Shown here piece by piece: positions 14,031 to 20,791 of a stretch of DNA of 20,911 nt. The notes under the pieces were generated by a model. The model ran no database searches. It was not told the origin of the DNA and saw nothing but the letters and a program-made list of their open reading frames with translations. Source of the DNA: Clostridia bacterium (lineage in GTDB: Bacteria; Bacillota; Clostridia; Oscillospirales; Acutalibacteraceae); contig CAAGJN010000074.1 of the NCBI GenBank assembly GCA_900770255.1, forward strand, positions 1-20,911. The letters run 5' to 3'. The translations under genes were made by a program, and so were the position numbers. The stretch's first letter is position 1. Each line of letters begins with the position of its first letter.

Positions 14031-14909
14031 TTACTTTTTCTTCACTGCACGAAGCTCGATATATCCGCGTTCGCCGCGCGGCTCAAGCTGGATACGGGGC
14101 GAGCTGTCGTCCCACTCATACCCGTGGACAGACGGGACATATCTGTTCATCGCCTGACTGACCGCCTCAATGGCCTCGCAGTAGTCCTCCTCCGCAAACG
14201 GCTCGCCCTGAAACATCAGATAGTCGGCTTGCGGCAGCGCGATGACGTCGAAGCCCTGCGGCACGGCTCCGCAGTAATCGGCGCTTACCTCGACGCCCTG
14301 GACATAGACCGAAGTGCCGGGCGCGCGGTATTTCTCGGGCAGCCAGAGGCAGACGGGTTCGCCGCAGAGCGAGTCCATGCTCAGCAGGGTGCCCCACACG
14401 TCGCAGCCGACTTCCTCGCAGTATGAAAAATAGTCTTCGGCGCTCCGGCCTCTTTTGACGATAACCTTTCTCTCCGGCTTGTGAACGGTTTGGACAAATA
14501 CGCTTTTTACGTTTTCCATGTTGACGCTATCCTTTCTCAGCTCTTTGAATTTTACGCCGTAGGGGACAAAAACGGCGATCGGAAACGGGGCGCGGGCGTA
14601 TTCGCTCGGGTTGCAGCCGAACTCGCGGAAAAAGGCTCTCGTGTAGCTGTCGGCGCTGCCGAAGCCGAGCTCATAGGCCACGTCGATTATACGGCGTTTT
14701 TCATTTTTGAGCATAAGCGCGGAGCGGGAGAGCCGCAGCCTGCGGATATAGTCCGAGGGCGTGAGCCCGGTAAGCTGTCTGAAAAGCCTGTATGAATGCC
14801 ACGGAGAAAACAGCGACACGCGCGCAAGGTCGCCGAGAGTTATCTCGCTGCCGAGATTTTCATCAATATAGTCCTGCATTCTCTGAACTGCAATTATCTG
14901 TTCCGTCAT
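14031..14909 (-). CDS. AraC-family regulator with GyrI-like effector domain
   Basis: 292-residue transcription factor. Residues 5-107 form the AraC DNA-binding domain with two helix-turn-helix units (ITLGDLARVSLFSPWHSYRL at 23-42 and RIIDVAYELGFGSADSYTRA at 73-92, closing with the family's FGCNPSEYA). Residues 133-288 match the GyrI-like small-molecule-binding fold seen in Rob and BmrR partners, with the usual late Glu in PRIQLEPRG. Such proteins sense drugs or lipophilic compounds and activate export or stress genes. ATG at 14909 follows GGAGGCG (GGGAGG at 14922-14917). It lies 174 bp downstream of the ANT(6)-type gene on the same strand, and ends against the bidirectional terminator. No drug exporter is in the window, so its target is unknown. 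Confidence 0.93.
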   Translation of the reverse strand: MTEQIIAVQRMQDYIDENLGSEITLGDLARVSLFSPWHSYRLFRQLTGLTPSDYIRRLRLSRSALMLKNEKRRIIDVAYELGFGSADSYTRAFFREFGCNPSEYARAPFPIAVFVPYGVKFKELRKDSVNMENVKSVFVQTVHKPERKVIVKRGRSAEDYFSYCEEVGCDVWGTLLSMDSLCGEPVCLWLPEKYRAPGTSVYVQGVEVSADYCGAVPQGFDVIALPQADYLMFQGEPFAEEDYCEAIEAVSQAMNRYVPSVHGYEWDDSSPRIQLEPRGERGYIELRAVKKK

Positions 14910-14932
14910 CCTATCGCCTCCCGACAGAAATG

Positions 14933-14938
14933 ATTATA
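14933..14938 (-). promoter_or_regulatory. Possible -10 element of the AraC-type gene
   Basis: TATAAT on the minus strand. It would place the start point only a few bases before GGGAGG. No acceptable -35 was found 16-18 bp upstream, so this is weak. Confidence 0.3.
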
Positions 14939-15024
14939 CGGCCTGCCGAAATATTTTTCTCGACTTTTTTTGCTCAGCTTGACGTAAAAGTAAAAACAAA
15001 GCCGCATTTAAAGCGCGTAAGCTC

Positions 15025-15040
15025 CCCCGGCGAGCCGGGG
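15025..15040 (-). terminator. GC hairpin after the ANT(6)-type gene
   Basis: CCCCGG, loop of four, CCGGGG, 44 bp after the adenylyltransferase stop. No U tract follows directly; TTTGTTTTT comes about 25 bases later after a second weak, bulged stem. It may be a poor terminator or an RNA-stability hairpin. Confidence 0.4.
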
Positions 15041-15083
15041 CATTATGGTTCTCTCAAGATCTCAACAGGCGGGGCGGCAGAAT

Positions 15084-15947
15084 TCAATATATTTCCTCGG
15101 CATCCGCGGGCAGGGCTCTGACGTGCCTTAGATATCCCATGCAGGCGCCGGCTTCGTTGCGGTCGTACTCATAACCGAGGAGCCGCGAGACTTCGTTTGC
15201 CGTCTCGTCGAACAGCTCTGTCATGACGGACACCGAGCGCCATATATCGCTCGCCTGTGCAGCTGAATATGTCGCGAGATACCGCTCGCAGAGCTCCTGC
15301 GGAAGAAACCGGGCCATATATTTTGACGATTTCCCTGTGCAGACGGAAAAACCGTTCTCCGCGCCTGCAAGCCAGTCGAGCAGCGTCCTGAGCTGCGGGC
15401 GCACATTGAAGTCAATCATCTCAAGAGCATAAGTGAGCTCGTTTCGCCACAGACCCTTGGCCACATTGTCGAGGCACCACCAGAACTCATTGCAAACGCA
15501 GGAGAATTCCTTCTGCGTTGGGCGGCGAATGTTGAATATGCCCGTATCGGTTCCCGCGCCGTCGGGGATAATGCCGTTTTTATCGACGAGTACGCGGCAG
15601 ATATCAATGCTTTTGAGCGCATGCTCCGGCGTGCAGACATGCAGATCGAGCCTGTTTCCGTCGGCAAACTGTATCAGCCAACCATAGCAGGCTGCCGTGT
15701 CTGACTCAAAAAACGGGCTCTCCTCGGGGTACTGCATAAAGAGCCGTTTACCGAATTGGTCTATCCACGTTTTTTCAACGATAAACGGCGAGGTGTCGTT
15801 GACGATATAGACAGCATCGTAATCCTGAAAGATATCCTTTTTCGCGTTAGGATTAACGCGAGACCCCTCAAGATACGCCGCGAGAATACGGCTGTCGTCT
15901 TCGGCGGTCTTGGTTATGAGATCCAGCATCTCCTTCTCAGAGCGCAT
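15084..15947 (-). CDS. ANT(6)-type aminoglycoside 6-adenylyltransferase
   Basis: 287 residues, the length and architecture of streptomycin 6-adenylyltransferases (AadE/ANT(6) family), which transfer AMP from ATP to the 6-OH of streptomycin. The nucleotidyltransferase domain shows EGSRVNPNA at 27-35, then DIFQDYDAVY at 38-47 with the metal-binding Asp42 and Asp44, and a third acidic residue in RLDLHV (Asp101). The C-terminal helical domain keeps family features: CNEFWWCLDNVAKGLWRNEL, FSVCTGKSSKYM and RLLGYEYD. ATG 15947 follows GGAGG by seven bases. An extended -10 promoter and an upstream terminator isolate it as a single-gene unit. No transposase, integron or other resistance gene flanks it and its codon use resembles its neighbours, so it looks intrinsic. 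Streptomycin activity is inferred from family. Confidence 0.93.
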   Translation of the reverse strand: MRSEKEMLDLITKTAEDDSRILAAYLEGSRVNPNAKKDIFQDYDAVYIVNDTSPFIVEKTWIDQFGKRLFMQYPEESPFFESDTAACYGWLIQFADGNRLDLHVCTPEHALKSIDICRVLVDKNGIIPDGAGTDTGIFNIRRPTQKEFSCVCNEFWWCLDNVAKGLWRNELTYALEMIDFNVRPQLRTLLDWLAGAENGFSVCTGKSSKYMARFLPQELCERYLATYSAAQASDIWRSVSVMTELFDETANEVSRLLGYEYDRNEAGACMGYLRHVRALPADAEEIY

Positions 15948-15978
15948 GATATCGCCTCCATCCGGGATTTACAAATAC

Positions 15979-15987
15979 AGTATAGCA
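15979..15987 (-). promoter_or_regulatory. Extended -10 promoter of the ANT(6)-type gene
   Basis: TGCTATACT on the minus strand (TGn followed by TATACT), about 32 bp before the ATG. A -35 is not evident because the upstream terminator occupies that place; the extended -10 may compensate. Confidence 0.5.
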
Positions 15988-15989
15988 CG

Positions 15990-16028
15990 AAAGAAATAAA
16001 AACGGGAGCCCGACTTTTGCCGGGCTCC
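15990..16028 (-). terminator. Intrinsic terminator of the alpha/beta hydrolase gene
   Basis: On the minus strand GGAGCCCG (16028-16021), eight-base loop, CGGGCTCC (16012-16005), then CG and TTTTTATTTC. It lies 35 bp after the hydrolase stop. Confidence 0.85.
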
Positions 16029-16063
16029 TCGGTGTTGCGAAAAATACTTTTCGGCAATTTTCC

Positions 16064-17005
16064 TCAGATATACTTTTTGATAAACTTGTCGACCGTAGAC
16101 CAGTAGAGCTCGGGATCGGTGGTTGACGCCTGCGCGTGGGTCGCGCCCGGAATAACGAGTTTTTCTTTTTCGCACGAGGCGGCTCTGTAGACTCTCTCCT
16201 GCATCCAGAAGGGGACGAAATCATCCTTGTCGCCGTGAATGAAGAGCGTCGGCGTCGTGGAGTGCGACACCTGCTCAAGGCACGAGGCCTTTTTGATGTC
16301 GTAGCCCGCGCGTAGCTTTGTGGCGCTCCTGGCTGCAGTCAAAAACGGGAATGTCGGCAGGCCGTAAAGATCCTTGATCTTAATTCTGCCCTCATCCCAT
16401 GCGGAGGTAAAGCCGCAGTCCTCTACCGCGCAGACGACATTGTCGGGCAACAGCTCTCCGGTCGTCATCATAACGGTGGCGGCGCCCATGGAGAGACCGA
16501 AGAGGATAATCTTTGCACAGGAATCCTCGTTGATTATGTAGTCGATCCAGGCTTTGATATCAATCCTGTCGTCCCAGCCCATGGAGACGTAGTTTGACTC
16601 GCTTTCACCGTGACCGCAAAGGTACGGGAAAAGGCAGTTAAAGCCCATCTCGTGGAAGCACTTGCCAAACGAGCCCATGCGTTTGGGAGATCCGGTGTAG
16701 CCGTGGACGACGATGACCCACACATCGGTCGGCTCTTGAGCCAGCACGATCTCGCCGTGGATATATCCGCCGCGGGGCGAAACGATGCGCACCTTAGCGG
16801 GGTTTGCGGAGTCGTACCAATCCATGCCCTCTTTCGTAATACCCTCGTAATTGTCGGTTTTTGCGGAGGTCTGTTTAACAATGGATTTTTTGCTCAGCGC
16901 CTTGTCGTAAATGGCGTTGCCCACAGCAAGATATGCCGCGCCTATCGCTGCACCGGTGGAGGCGGCTGCTATGGCAAGCTTCTGAGACGTTTTTTTCTTT
17001 CCCAC
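16064..17005 (-). CDS. Alpha/beta hydrolase, membrane-anchored
   Basis: Serine hydrolase of the alpha/beta fold. Residue numbers here count from a TTG at 17012-17014 (316 aa). Hydrophobic segment about 12-32 (LAIAAASTGAAIGAAYLAVG) looks like an N-terminal membrane anchor or uncleaved signal. Oxyanion region VVHGYTGSP at 102-110, nucleophile Ser175 in GLSMG at 173-177, Asp265 in HGDKDDFVP at 260-268 and His293 in ATHAQ form the triad. A lid lies between about 200 and 250. It resembles Firmicute esterase-like proteins annotated as lysophospholipase or dienelactone hydrolase; substrate unknown. I place the start at GTG 17003-17005, nine bases after AAAGGG, because the TTG at 17012-17014 directly abuts that site. 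This gives 313 aa. It has its own promoter and terminator. Confidence 0.9.
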   Translation of the reverse strand: MGKKKTSQKLAIAAASTGAAIGAAYLAVGNAIYDKALSKKSIVKQTSAKTDNYEGITKEGMDWYDSANPAKVRIVSPRGGYIHGEIVLAQEPTDVWVIVVHGYTGSPKRMGSFGKCFHEMGFNCLFPYLCGHGESESNYVSMGWDDRIDIKAWIDYIINEDSCAKIILFGLSMGAATVMMTTGELLPDNVVCAVEDCGFTSAWDEGRIKIKDLYGLPTFPFLTAARSATKLRAGYDIKKASCLEQVSHSTTPTLFIHGDKDDFVPFWMQERVYRAASCEKEKLVIPGATHAQASTTDPELYWSTVDKFIKKYI

Positions 17006-17036
17006 AAAATTCAACCCTTTCGTTTTTTATGGAACT

Positions 17037-17065
17037 ATTCTATCATAAAACAAGGGCTTTTGCAA
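17037..17065 (-). promoter_or_regulatory. Promoter of the alpha/beta hydrolase gene
   Basis: Minus strand TTGCAA (17065-17060), 17-bp spacer, TAGAAT (17042-17037), preceded by TGA as an extended -10. The layout, including TTTTATGATA at the spacer/-10 junction, matches the promoter in front of the gyrBA unit. Confidence 0.7.
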
Positions 17066-17157
17066 TATCAAATAAATGCGGTGAGATTTGGCAGGCGACC
17101 GGCTCGCGTGAGAGCGGATTTGCCGTGCCGCTTTTCCTTTCCGTGCAGAGACATTAG

Positions 17158-17194
17158 GCAAAAATATTCCCGGCCTTTCGAAAAAGACCGGGAG
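17158..17194 (-). terminator. UUCG-loop terminator of the small helical-protein gene
   Basis: Minus strand TCCCGG-T-CTTT, loop TTCG, AAAG-G-CCGGGA, fully paired with one U-G, followed by ATATTTTT. Seven bases after the stop codon of the upstream gene. Confidence 0.88.
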
Positions 17195-17200
17195 ACAAGC

Positions 17201-17638
17201 TCAAAGATACGATCTTAGCCCGCAGAGCAGATTCTCCTCTATGCCGATAAGGCGGCGCGCTGTGCTGCGCGCAATTTCGGACGCACCCTTGTATTCGTTG
17301 AGGTAGCGCGTCAGGCTCTTTATTCCCATGTCGCAGCCGTCGGTCATCAGCCCCGCGACCGTTCTGTCGGAGTCGTTGAGCCCGAGCTTTACGTTTGTCT
17401 TTATCCATGACATACTTTTTGCCATAACGCCCGGATCCTTGCCCTCGTCACCGAGAGAGGCGAGCAGCTCGGATATTGAGCCGCCCAGCTGGCTGTGCTC
17501 CTCCTTGCTTTTATCGAGCAGACTTTTGAGCTCCTGATCCTTGATACGGGAGCTGACCTCGTCGATACTGCCGACCGCCATCTTTACTCCGCTGTCACAT
17601 TCGCGCAGCAGCTTTAAGGTGTCATTTTCCATTTCCAT
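17201..17638 (-). CDS. Small helical-bundle protein, possibly DUF2383/ferritin-like
   Basis: 145 residues, predicted almost entirely helical in four segments: 5-30, 33-62, 71-113 and 118-143. The length and layout suggest a four-helix bundle like the ferritin-like DUF2383 proteins, and acidic and His residues occur in the helices (EEH at 46-48, Asp91, Asp103, Glu134-135). They do not form a clean pair of ExxH motifs, so metal binding is not established. There is no signal peptide. ATG 17638 is chosen because GAGAGG lies nine bases upstream; ATG 17647 directly abuts that site, and the frame opens still earlier without one. It sits as a single gene with its own terminator, divergent from the lipoprotein gene. 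A TATAAT at 17696-17691 may be its -10. Confidence 0.8.
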   Translation of the reverse strand: MEMENDTLKLLRECDSGVKMAVGSIDEVSSRIKDQELKSLLDKSKEEHSQLGGSISELLASLGDEGKDPGVMAKSMSWIKTNVKLGLNDSDRTVAGLMTDGCDMGIKSLTRYLNEYKGASEIARSTARRLIGIEENLLCGLRSYL

Positions 17639-17790
17639 ATATTTCATCCTCTCTTTGTTTTTTATTAGTGTGTGCAAAGTATCGCCGCTTATTATATTTT
17701 TTGTTCCGAGCGAATATATTTATGACATCGTAAACAAAAAACAAGTGGAAATTTTAGGAAATATGGAAATATTAAATAATGTTAATTCTC

Positions 17791-17819
17791 TTGACAAAGC
17801 ACTTTATGTAAAGTAAACT
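17791..17819 (+). promoter_or_regulatory. Near-consensus promoter with internal inverted repeat
   Basis: TTGACA (17791-17796), 17-bp spacer, TAAACT (17814-17819). ACTTTA and TAAAGT (17801-17806 and 17809-17814) form a perfect dyad around TG that fills the spacer and touches the -10, a typical repressor position. The promoter reads into the lipoprotein gene; the leader also contains GCAG-ATTATA-CTGC just before the ribosome binding site. Confidence 0.75.
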
Positions 17820-17868
17820 TGAAATGTACAGCGGCAGATTATACTGCTGAAAAGGAAAGGAGACTACT

Positions 17869-18795
17869 ATGAAAAAAATTATTGCACTCCTGCTCGCGCT
17901 GGCGATGATATTTGCATTTGCAGCCTGCAAGGGTAAGGACGACGAGACTACTACGGATGAGAATAGTTCGCAGTCTGCAGAGGTCGATGTAACGGCAGAG
18001 AGCGGAGCTGACGAGACTCAGGCTGCCGTAACTGACGAGAACGGCAGCACCGTCGCAGCGCCCTCAGAGGGCAGCAGCGAGGCGGCCACCAAGGCCGGCG
18101 AGACCGTGACCAAGGCCGGAGAGCAGAGCGGAACCAAGCAGCCCGCAGCGGCATCGATTTCGGCTCCCGTCAACGGAAGCAAGGCGGAGATCGTGGCCTT
18201 CTTCAACAAGTATGCTACTGCCATGAAGCAGTACACCGGCAAGGTCACCGTCAAAAGAGTTCAGGGCACGACCTCCAAGATCAACAGCATCAGCGGCGGA
18301 TCGGCTATTGCGAGCGTCGCAGAGCCTCTGCTCCCGAACGACTATCCGCAGACTGAGACCAAGACCTTCAGCGGCGGCAAAGCTTCCGACGGCACCACGC
18401 TCGCAAAGTTCCTGCCTGCGAGCAAGCTTTCGGCTTACAATGTCGATCCCGCAGGTGTCAAGACGGCCTCCTGCGTTGCACAGGGCAGCGGTTGGAAGGT
18501 CAGCATCACTCTCATTCCCGAGAGCGGCGAAGGCCTCACCTATGTCCCGAAGCATCACGGCTCCTGCTTTGATACTCTTTCGCTGACCGAGGATTCCTTT
18601 GGCCCGTTTGAGCCCGTCAGCACAAAGGTCAACTATCAGAGCGGCACATTCACCTTCATTCTCAAGGCGGACGGCACTCTGTCGAGCATCAGCGTCAGCG
18701 AGCCCGCTAATGTTGTCTGCAAGCTCAAGAAGGGCATTTCCATTGATGCCGACTTTACCGGCACTTGGAAGCAGGACTATACCTTTACCTATTAA
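17869..18795 (+). CDS. Putative lipoprotein of unknown function
   Basis: 308 residues. Residues 1-20 are a lipoprotein signal: MKK, hydrophobic core, then FAAC with Cys20 as the lipidation site, so the protein should be anchored outside the cytoplasmic membrane. Residues 21-98 are a low-complexity, Asp/Glu/Ser/Thr/Ala-rich linker with a small TKAGE duplication encoded by a 21-bp-period DNA repeat (18088-18123). Residues 105-308 form a mostly beta-rich domain with a helical start (KAEIVAFFNKYATAMKQYTGKV), repeated Gly/Ser-rich turns and a C-terminal WKQDYTFTY. I recognise no enzyme or binding family; similar clostridial lipoproteins are of unknown role. AAAGGAG sits six bases before the ATG. 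It is monocistronic, with a strong promoter and terminator, so probably well expressed. Confidence 0.88.
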   Translation: MKKIIALLLALAMIFAFAACKGKDDETTTDENSSQSAEVDVTAESGADETQAAVTDENGSTVAAPSEGSSEAATKAGETVTKAGEQSGTKQPAAASISAPVNGSKAEIVAFFNKYATAMKQYTGKVTVKRVQGTTSKINSISGGSAIASVAEPLLPNDYPQTETKTFSGGKASDGTTLAKFLPASKLSAYNVDPAGVKTASCVAQGSGWKVSITLIPESGEGLTYVPKHHGSCFDTLSLTEDSFGPFEPVSTKVNYQSGTFTFILKADGTLSSISVSEPANVVCKLKKGISIDADFTGTWKQDYTFTY

Positions 18796-18816
18796 AACAT
18801 AACACAGCAAACCAAA

Positions 18817-18857
18817 GCCGCGCGCTGCCAAAGCAGCGCGCGGCCTCTTTATTTTTA
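18817..18857 (+). terminator. Intrinsic terminator of the lipoprotein gene
   Basis: GCCGCGCGCTGC (18817-18828), loop CAAA, GCAGCGCGCGGC (18833-18844), a perfect 12-bp stem, then CTCTTTATTTTT. Confidence 0.9.
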
Positions 18858-19001
18858 CTGTTTGCGGGAACTGTATCGCACCTTTTTTATCAGCTTTGCC
18901 GCTGTCGCCGCATGACTTTTATGCGGAAACACATCAACGGGGTAGATTTTGCCGCTGTAGTCGTCTCTACAGACTATAATAAAGTCTCCGCGTCCGCACA
19001 A
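18855..19001 (-). pseudogene. Short reading frame, possible gene remnant
   Basis: A 48-codon frame between a TTG at 19001 and a TAA at 18855-18857; the frame is open upstream to a stop near 19028. The peptide looks protein-like (RGDFIIVCRDDYSGK, then VDVFPHKSHAATAAKLIKK) but has no visible ribosome binding site. It sits between a terminator and the GH30 gene end. It could be a small gene, a decayed C-terminus, or chance; the opposite strand also has a short open frame here. Confidence 0.22.
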
Positions 19002-19092
19002 TAAAACTGCGTTTTTGCGCCGTTTTGCTTAGGGTGGGCTTGCGGCGACGGGATTAAACCCAAAGCCGATACCCTTCCTGCGGGTTTTACTG
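19002..19092. other. Spacer downstream of the GH30 gene
   Basis: No gene. AAACCC (near 19056-19061) and GGGTTT (near 19082-19087) can pair across a 20-nt loop, a weak hairpin that does not resemble a normal terminator. Confidence 0.25.
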
Positions 19093-20421
19093 TTATACTG
19101 TTACAATTGTATTAACCGATCGCGGAGAAATAACGACATTGGAAAGGCTTGCATATTCCGTTTCGGCAAGATTATGTGTCTCATCCGTTGTGAATATTTT
19201 TCCGCCGCCTTCGCCGAAATCGCAGGGCTTCGGGCTTTCCGAAAAATTGACGGCAATGACCGCCATGCTTTCGCCGCAGTCAAACGCAAGCACGGAGAGG
19301 TCACGGTCGCTGCACTCAGCTTCAATGCGCTTTGCACCTATGGGCACGAACTTCGTGAAATTTCCGAAAGCGTAATATCTTTTTGTTATCTCAAAGGTGT
19401 TTTCGGGAATATTGATATAAATAAGTCCGTCGCAAAAATCCACCTCGGAAACCGCAATCCAATGTTGCCATGAAGCGGCGTTCATCAGCCCGATATCCTC
19501 GGTCATAATTTTTGCCTGCTCAAGAGCGGACGCCATTTTGCTGTCTCTGCCGCCCTGCATATGAGTCCATTCGCTCATTTTTACAGCCATATCGGGGTAT
19601 TTTTTCTGCACCCATTTTCCGTAGCGCTTTACAAAAGCTTTGCGGTTGTTAAGCGGCTTTTTTATGATAGGAATGTTTATTTGGGCGCAGTAGGAATGAG
19701 TGTCAATGCAGTCCATGCGGCGGCGAACAGTCGGATCGGAGAGCATACTGCGTATGTATGATTTGTTAAAAAACCGTAAATCTCCGCTTTCGGGGCCTGA
19801 AAGCATAATGTTTTTCAGTTCAGGGCGTTTGTCAAGTTCGAGCGCAAACGCCTTGAAAACGGGTTTCATATTCCACGGGTGATAGTGGCAGCCCTCCTGA
19901 CCTCCCGTCCAAATCCATATCGGCTCGTTGACGGGAGAAATATATTTTACGGGAACGCCTTCACTCACAAAATGTGACGCCGTGTCGGCGGCAAAGCGGG
20001 CAAATTCGGCATAGTTTTTGCGGCTTATGTTTTCAAAAAAGATTTTATCAAGATGCGACTTGCCGTTCTTAGTCAGCCTTTCTGGAGGGGAGTTGAAAAA
20101 CAGAATAACCTCGTCTGCTCCGTCCTCGACGGCTTTTTTCATCATATAGACCGCGTTTTTATCCTTTGACCAATCATATTTTCCCGGAGACACTTCAAAG
20201 CATTCGGTTCTGCGGAGAATATTATCAATTTTGCCGTTGCCGCTGTCTGCCGAGCCTGCGCCCACATTGAAGCGGTAGATTTGAATTCCCAGCCCGTTTT
20301 TCTTGCTGAAAAGCAGCTCCGAAATTCTGTCTCTGACAGGCTTTCCGCTTTCGGGATCGATTTGTGTAACACCTCCGACATACTGAGCCCACCAGGCCCC
20401 GCTTACGCCGAACCCTTGCAT
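19093..20421 (-). CDS. GH30 glycoside hydrolase (endo-beta-1,6-galactanase-like)
   Basis: 442 residues from ATG 20421. Retaining glycosidase of clan GH-A: a (beta/alpha)8 barrel followed by a C-terminal beta-sandwich from about residue 345. It opens with the family's QGFGVSGAWWAQYVGG. The acid/base is Glu166 in PVNEPIW and the nucleophile Glu284 in KMSEWTHM. GGQEGCHYHPW at 173-183 is typical of the beta-1,6-galactanase-type subfamily, so arabinogalactan side chains are the likely substrate. No signal peptide is seen. The N-terminal beta-strand usually found before QGFG is encoded upstream in the same frame (reading KININ, PGKVFQT) without a start codon, whereas a good AAGGAG-ATG at 20480-20472 is out of frame; a 5' frameshift is likely. 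Codon use favours GAA/AAA more than the housekeeping genes. Confidence 0.88.
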   Translation of the reverse strand: MQGFGVSGAWWAQYVGGVTQIDPESGKPVRDRISELLFSKKNGLGIQIYRFNVGAGSADSGNGKIDNILRRTECFEVSPGKYDWSKDKNAVYMMKKAVEDGADEVILFFNSPPERLTKNGKSHLDKIFFENISRKNYAEFARFAADTASHFVSEGVPVKYISPVNEPIWIWTGGQEGCHYHPWNMKPVFKAFALELDKRPELKNIMLSGPESGDLRFFNKSYIRSMLSDPTVRRRMDCIDTHSYCAQINIPIIKKPLNNRKAFVKRYGKWVQKKYPDMAVKMSEWTHMQGGRDSKMASALEQAKIMTEDIGLMNAASWQHWIAVSEVDFCDGLIYINIPENTFEITKRYYAFGNFTKFVPIGAKRIEAECSDRDLSVLAFDCGESMAVIAVNFSESPKPCDFGEGGGKIFTTDETHNLAETEYASLSNVVISPRSVNTIVTV

Positions 20422-20480
20422 TGTCTGAAAGACCTTGCCGGGGTTGATATTGATTTTAACAGCCGTACAATCATCTCCTT
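20422..20480 (-). other. Frame-disrupted 5' end of the GH30 gene
   Basis: AAGGAG at 20480-20475 is followed immediately by ATG at 20474-20472. That ATG is not in the GH30 frame. In the GH30 frame, the codons from about 20468 to 20422 translate to a family-like N-terminal strand (AVKININPGKVFQT) but contain no ATG, GTG or TTG and are preceded by a stop. A one-base loss just after the ATG would explain it. Confidence 0.5.
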
Positions 20481-20515
20481 AAATGCTCTTTAATCTGAAT
20501 TTAAAATTGTCCCAT

Positions 20516-20617
20516 TTACTTTTTTAGCTGTTCTTTGAAGAAACAAGTTATTTTTTTCTGAGCATCATCTGTATATTTATCCCTTAACATCAACGCGACC
20601 GTCTCTACAAGGCTCGG
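20516..20617 (-). pseudogene. C-terminal-like protein remnant
   Basis: A 33-codon frame between two stops that reads like the end of a real soluble protein: LVETVALMLRDKYTDD, then AQKK and FFKEQLKK before TAA. An internal ATG could give a 24-residue peptide, but no ribosome binding site is seen. No family recognised. Confidence 0.3.
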
Positions 20618-20620
20618 TTA

Positions 20621-20791
20621 TTCAACAAAAAACATACTCAACCATTGCTGTACGAGGGAATGGTGAAACACCTATTGTTGCACTAAAATGGGTATATCGA
20701 GCCGATTAGAGTGTTGCGTCGGCTTATCTCTCGTATAGGTACATATCAAGTCCGGGATATTGTTATCTTGACAAACTGGAAGTTATCGACT
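20621..20791. other. Non-coding stretch between remnant and VOC gene
   Basis: No gene supported. Two short hairpins are visible: ACCATT/AATGGT (20641-20646 with 20659-20664) and AGCCGA/TCGGCT (20700-20705 with 20719-20724). Neither has a U tract. Base composition is AT-richer than the left of the window. Confidence 0.3.

Noticed and set aside
18088..18123. Two 15-bp copies at 21-bp spacing as a possible repeat element
   Set aside because: They encode the TKAGE duplication inside the low-complexity linker of the lipoprotein and need no other explanation.
18765..19004. A 79-codon plus-strand frame after the lipoprotein gene
   Set aside because: Overlaps the end of the lipoprotein gene and runs through its terminator; no ribosome binding site.
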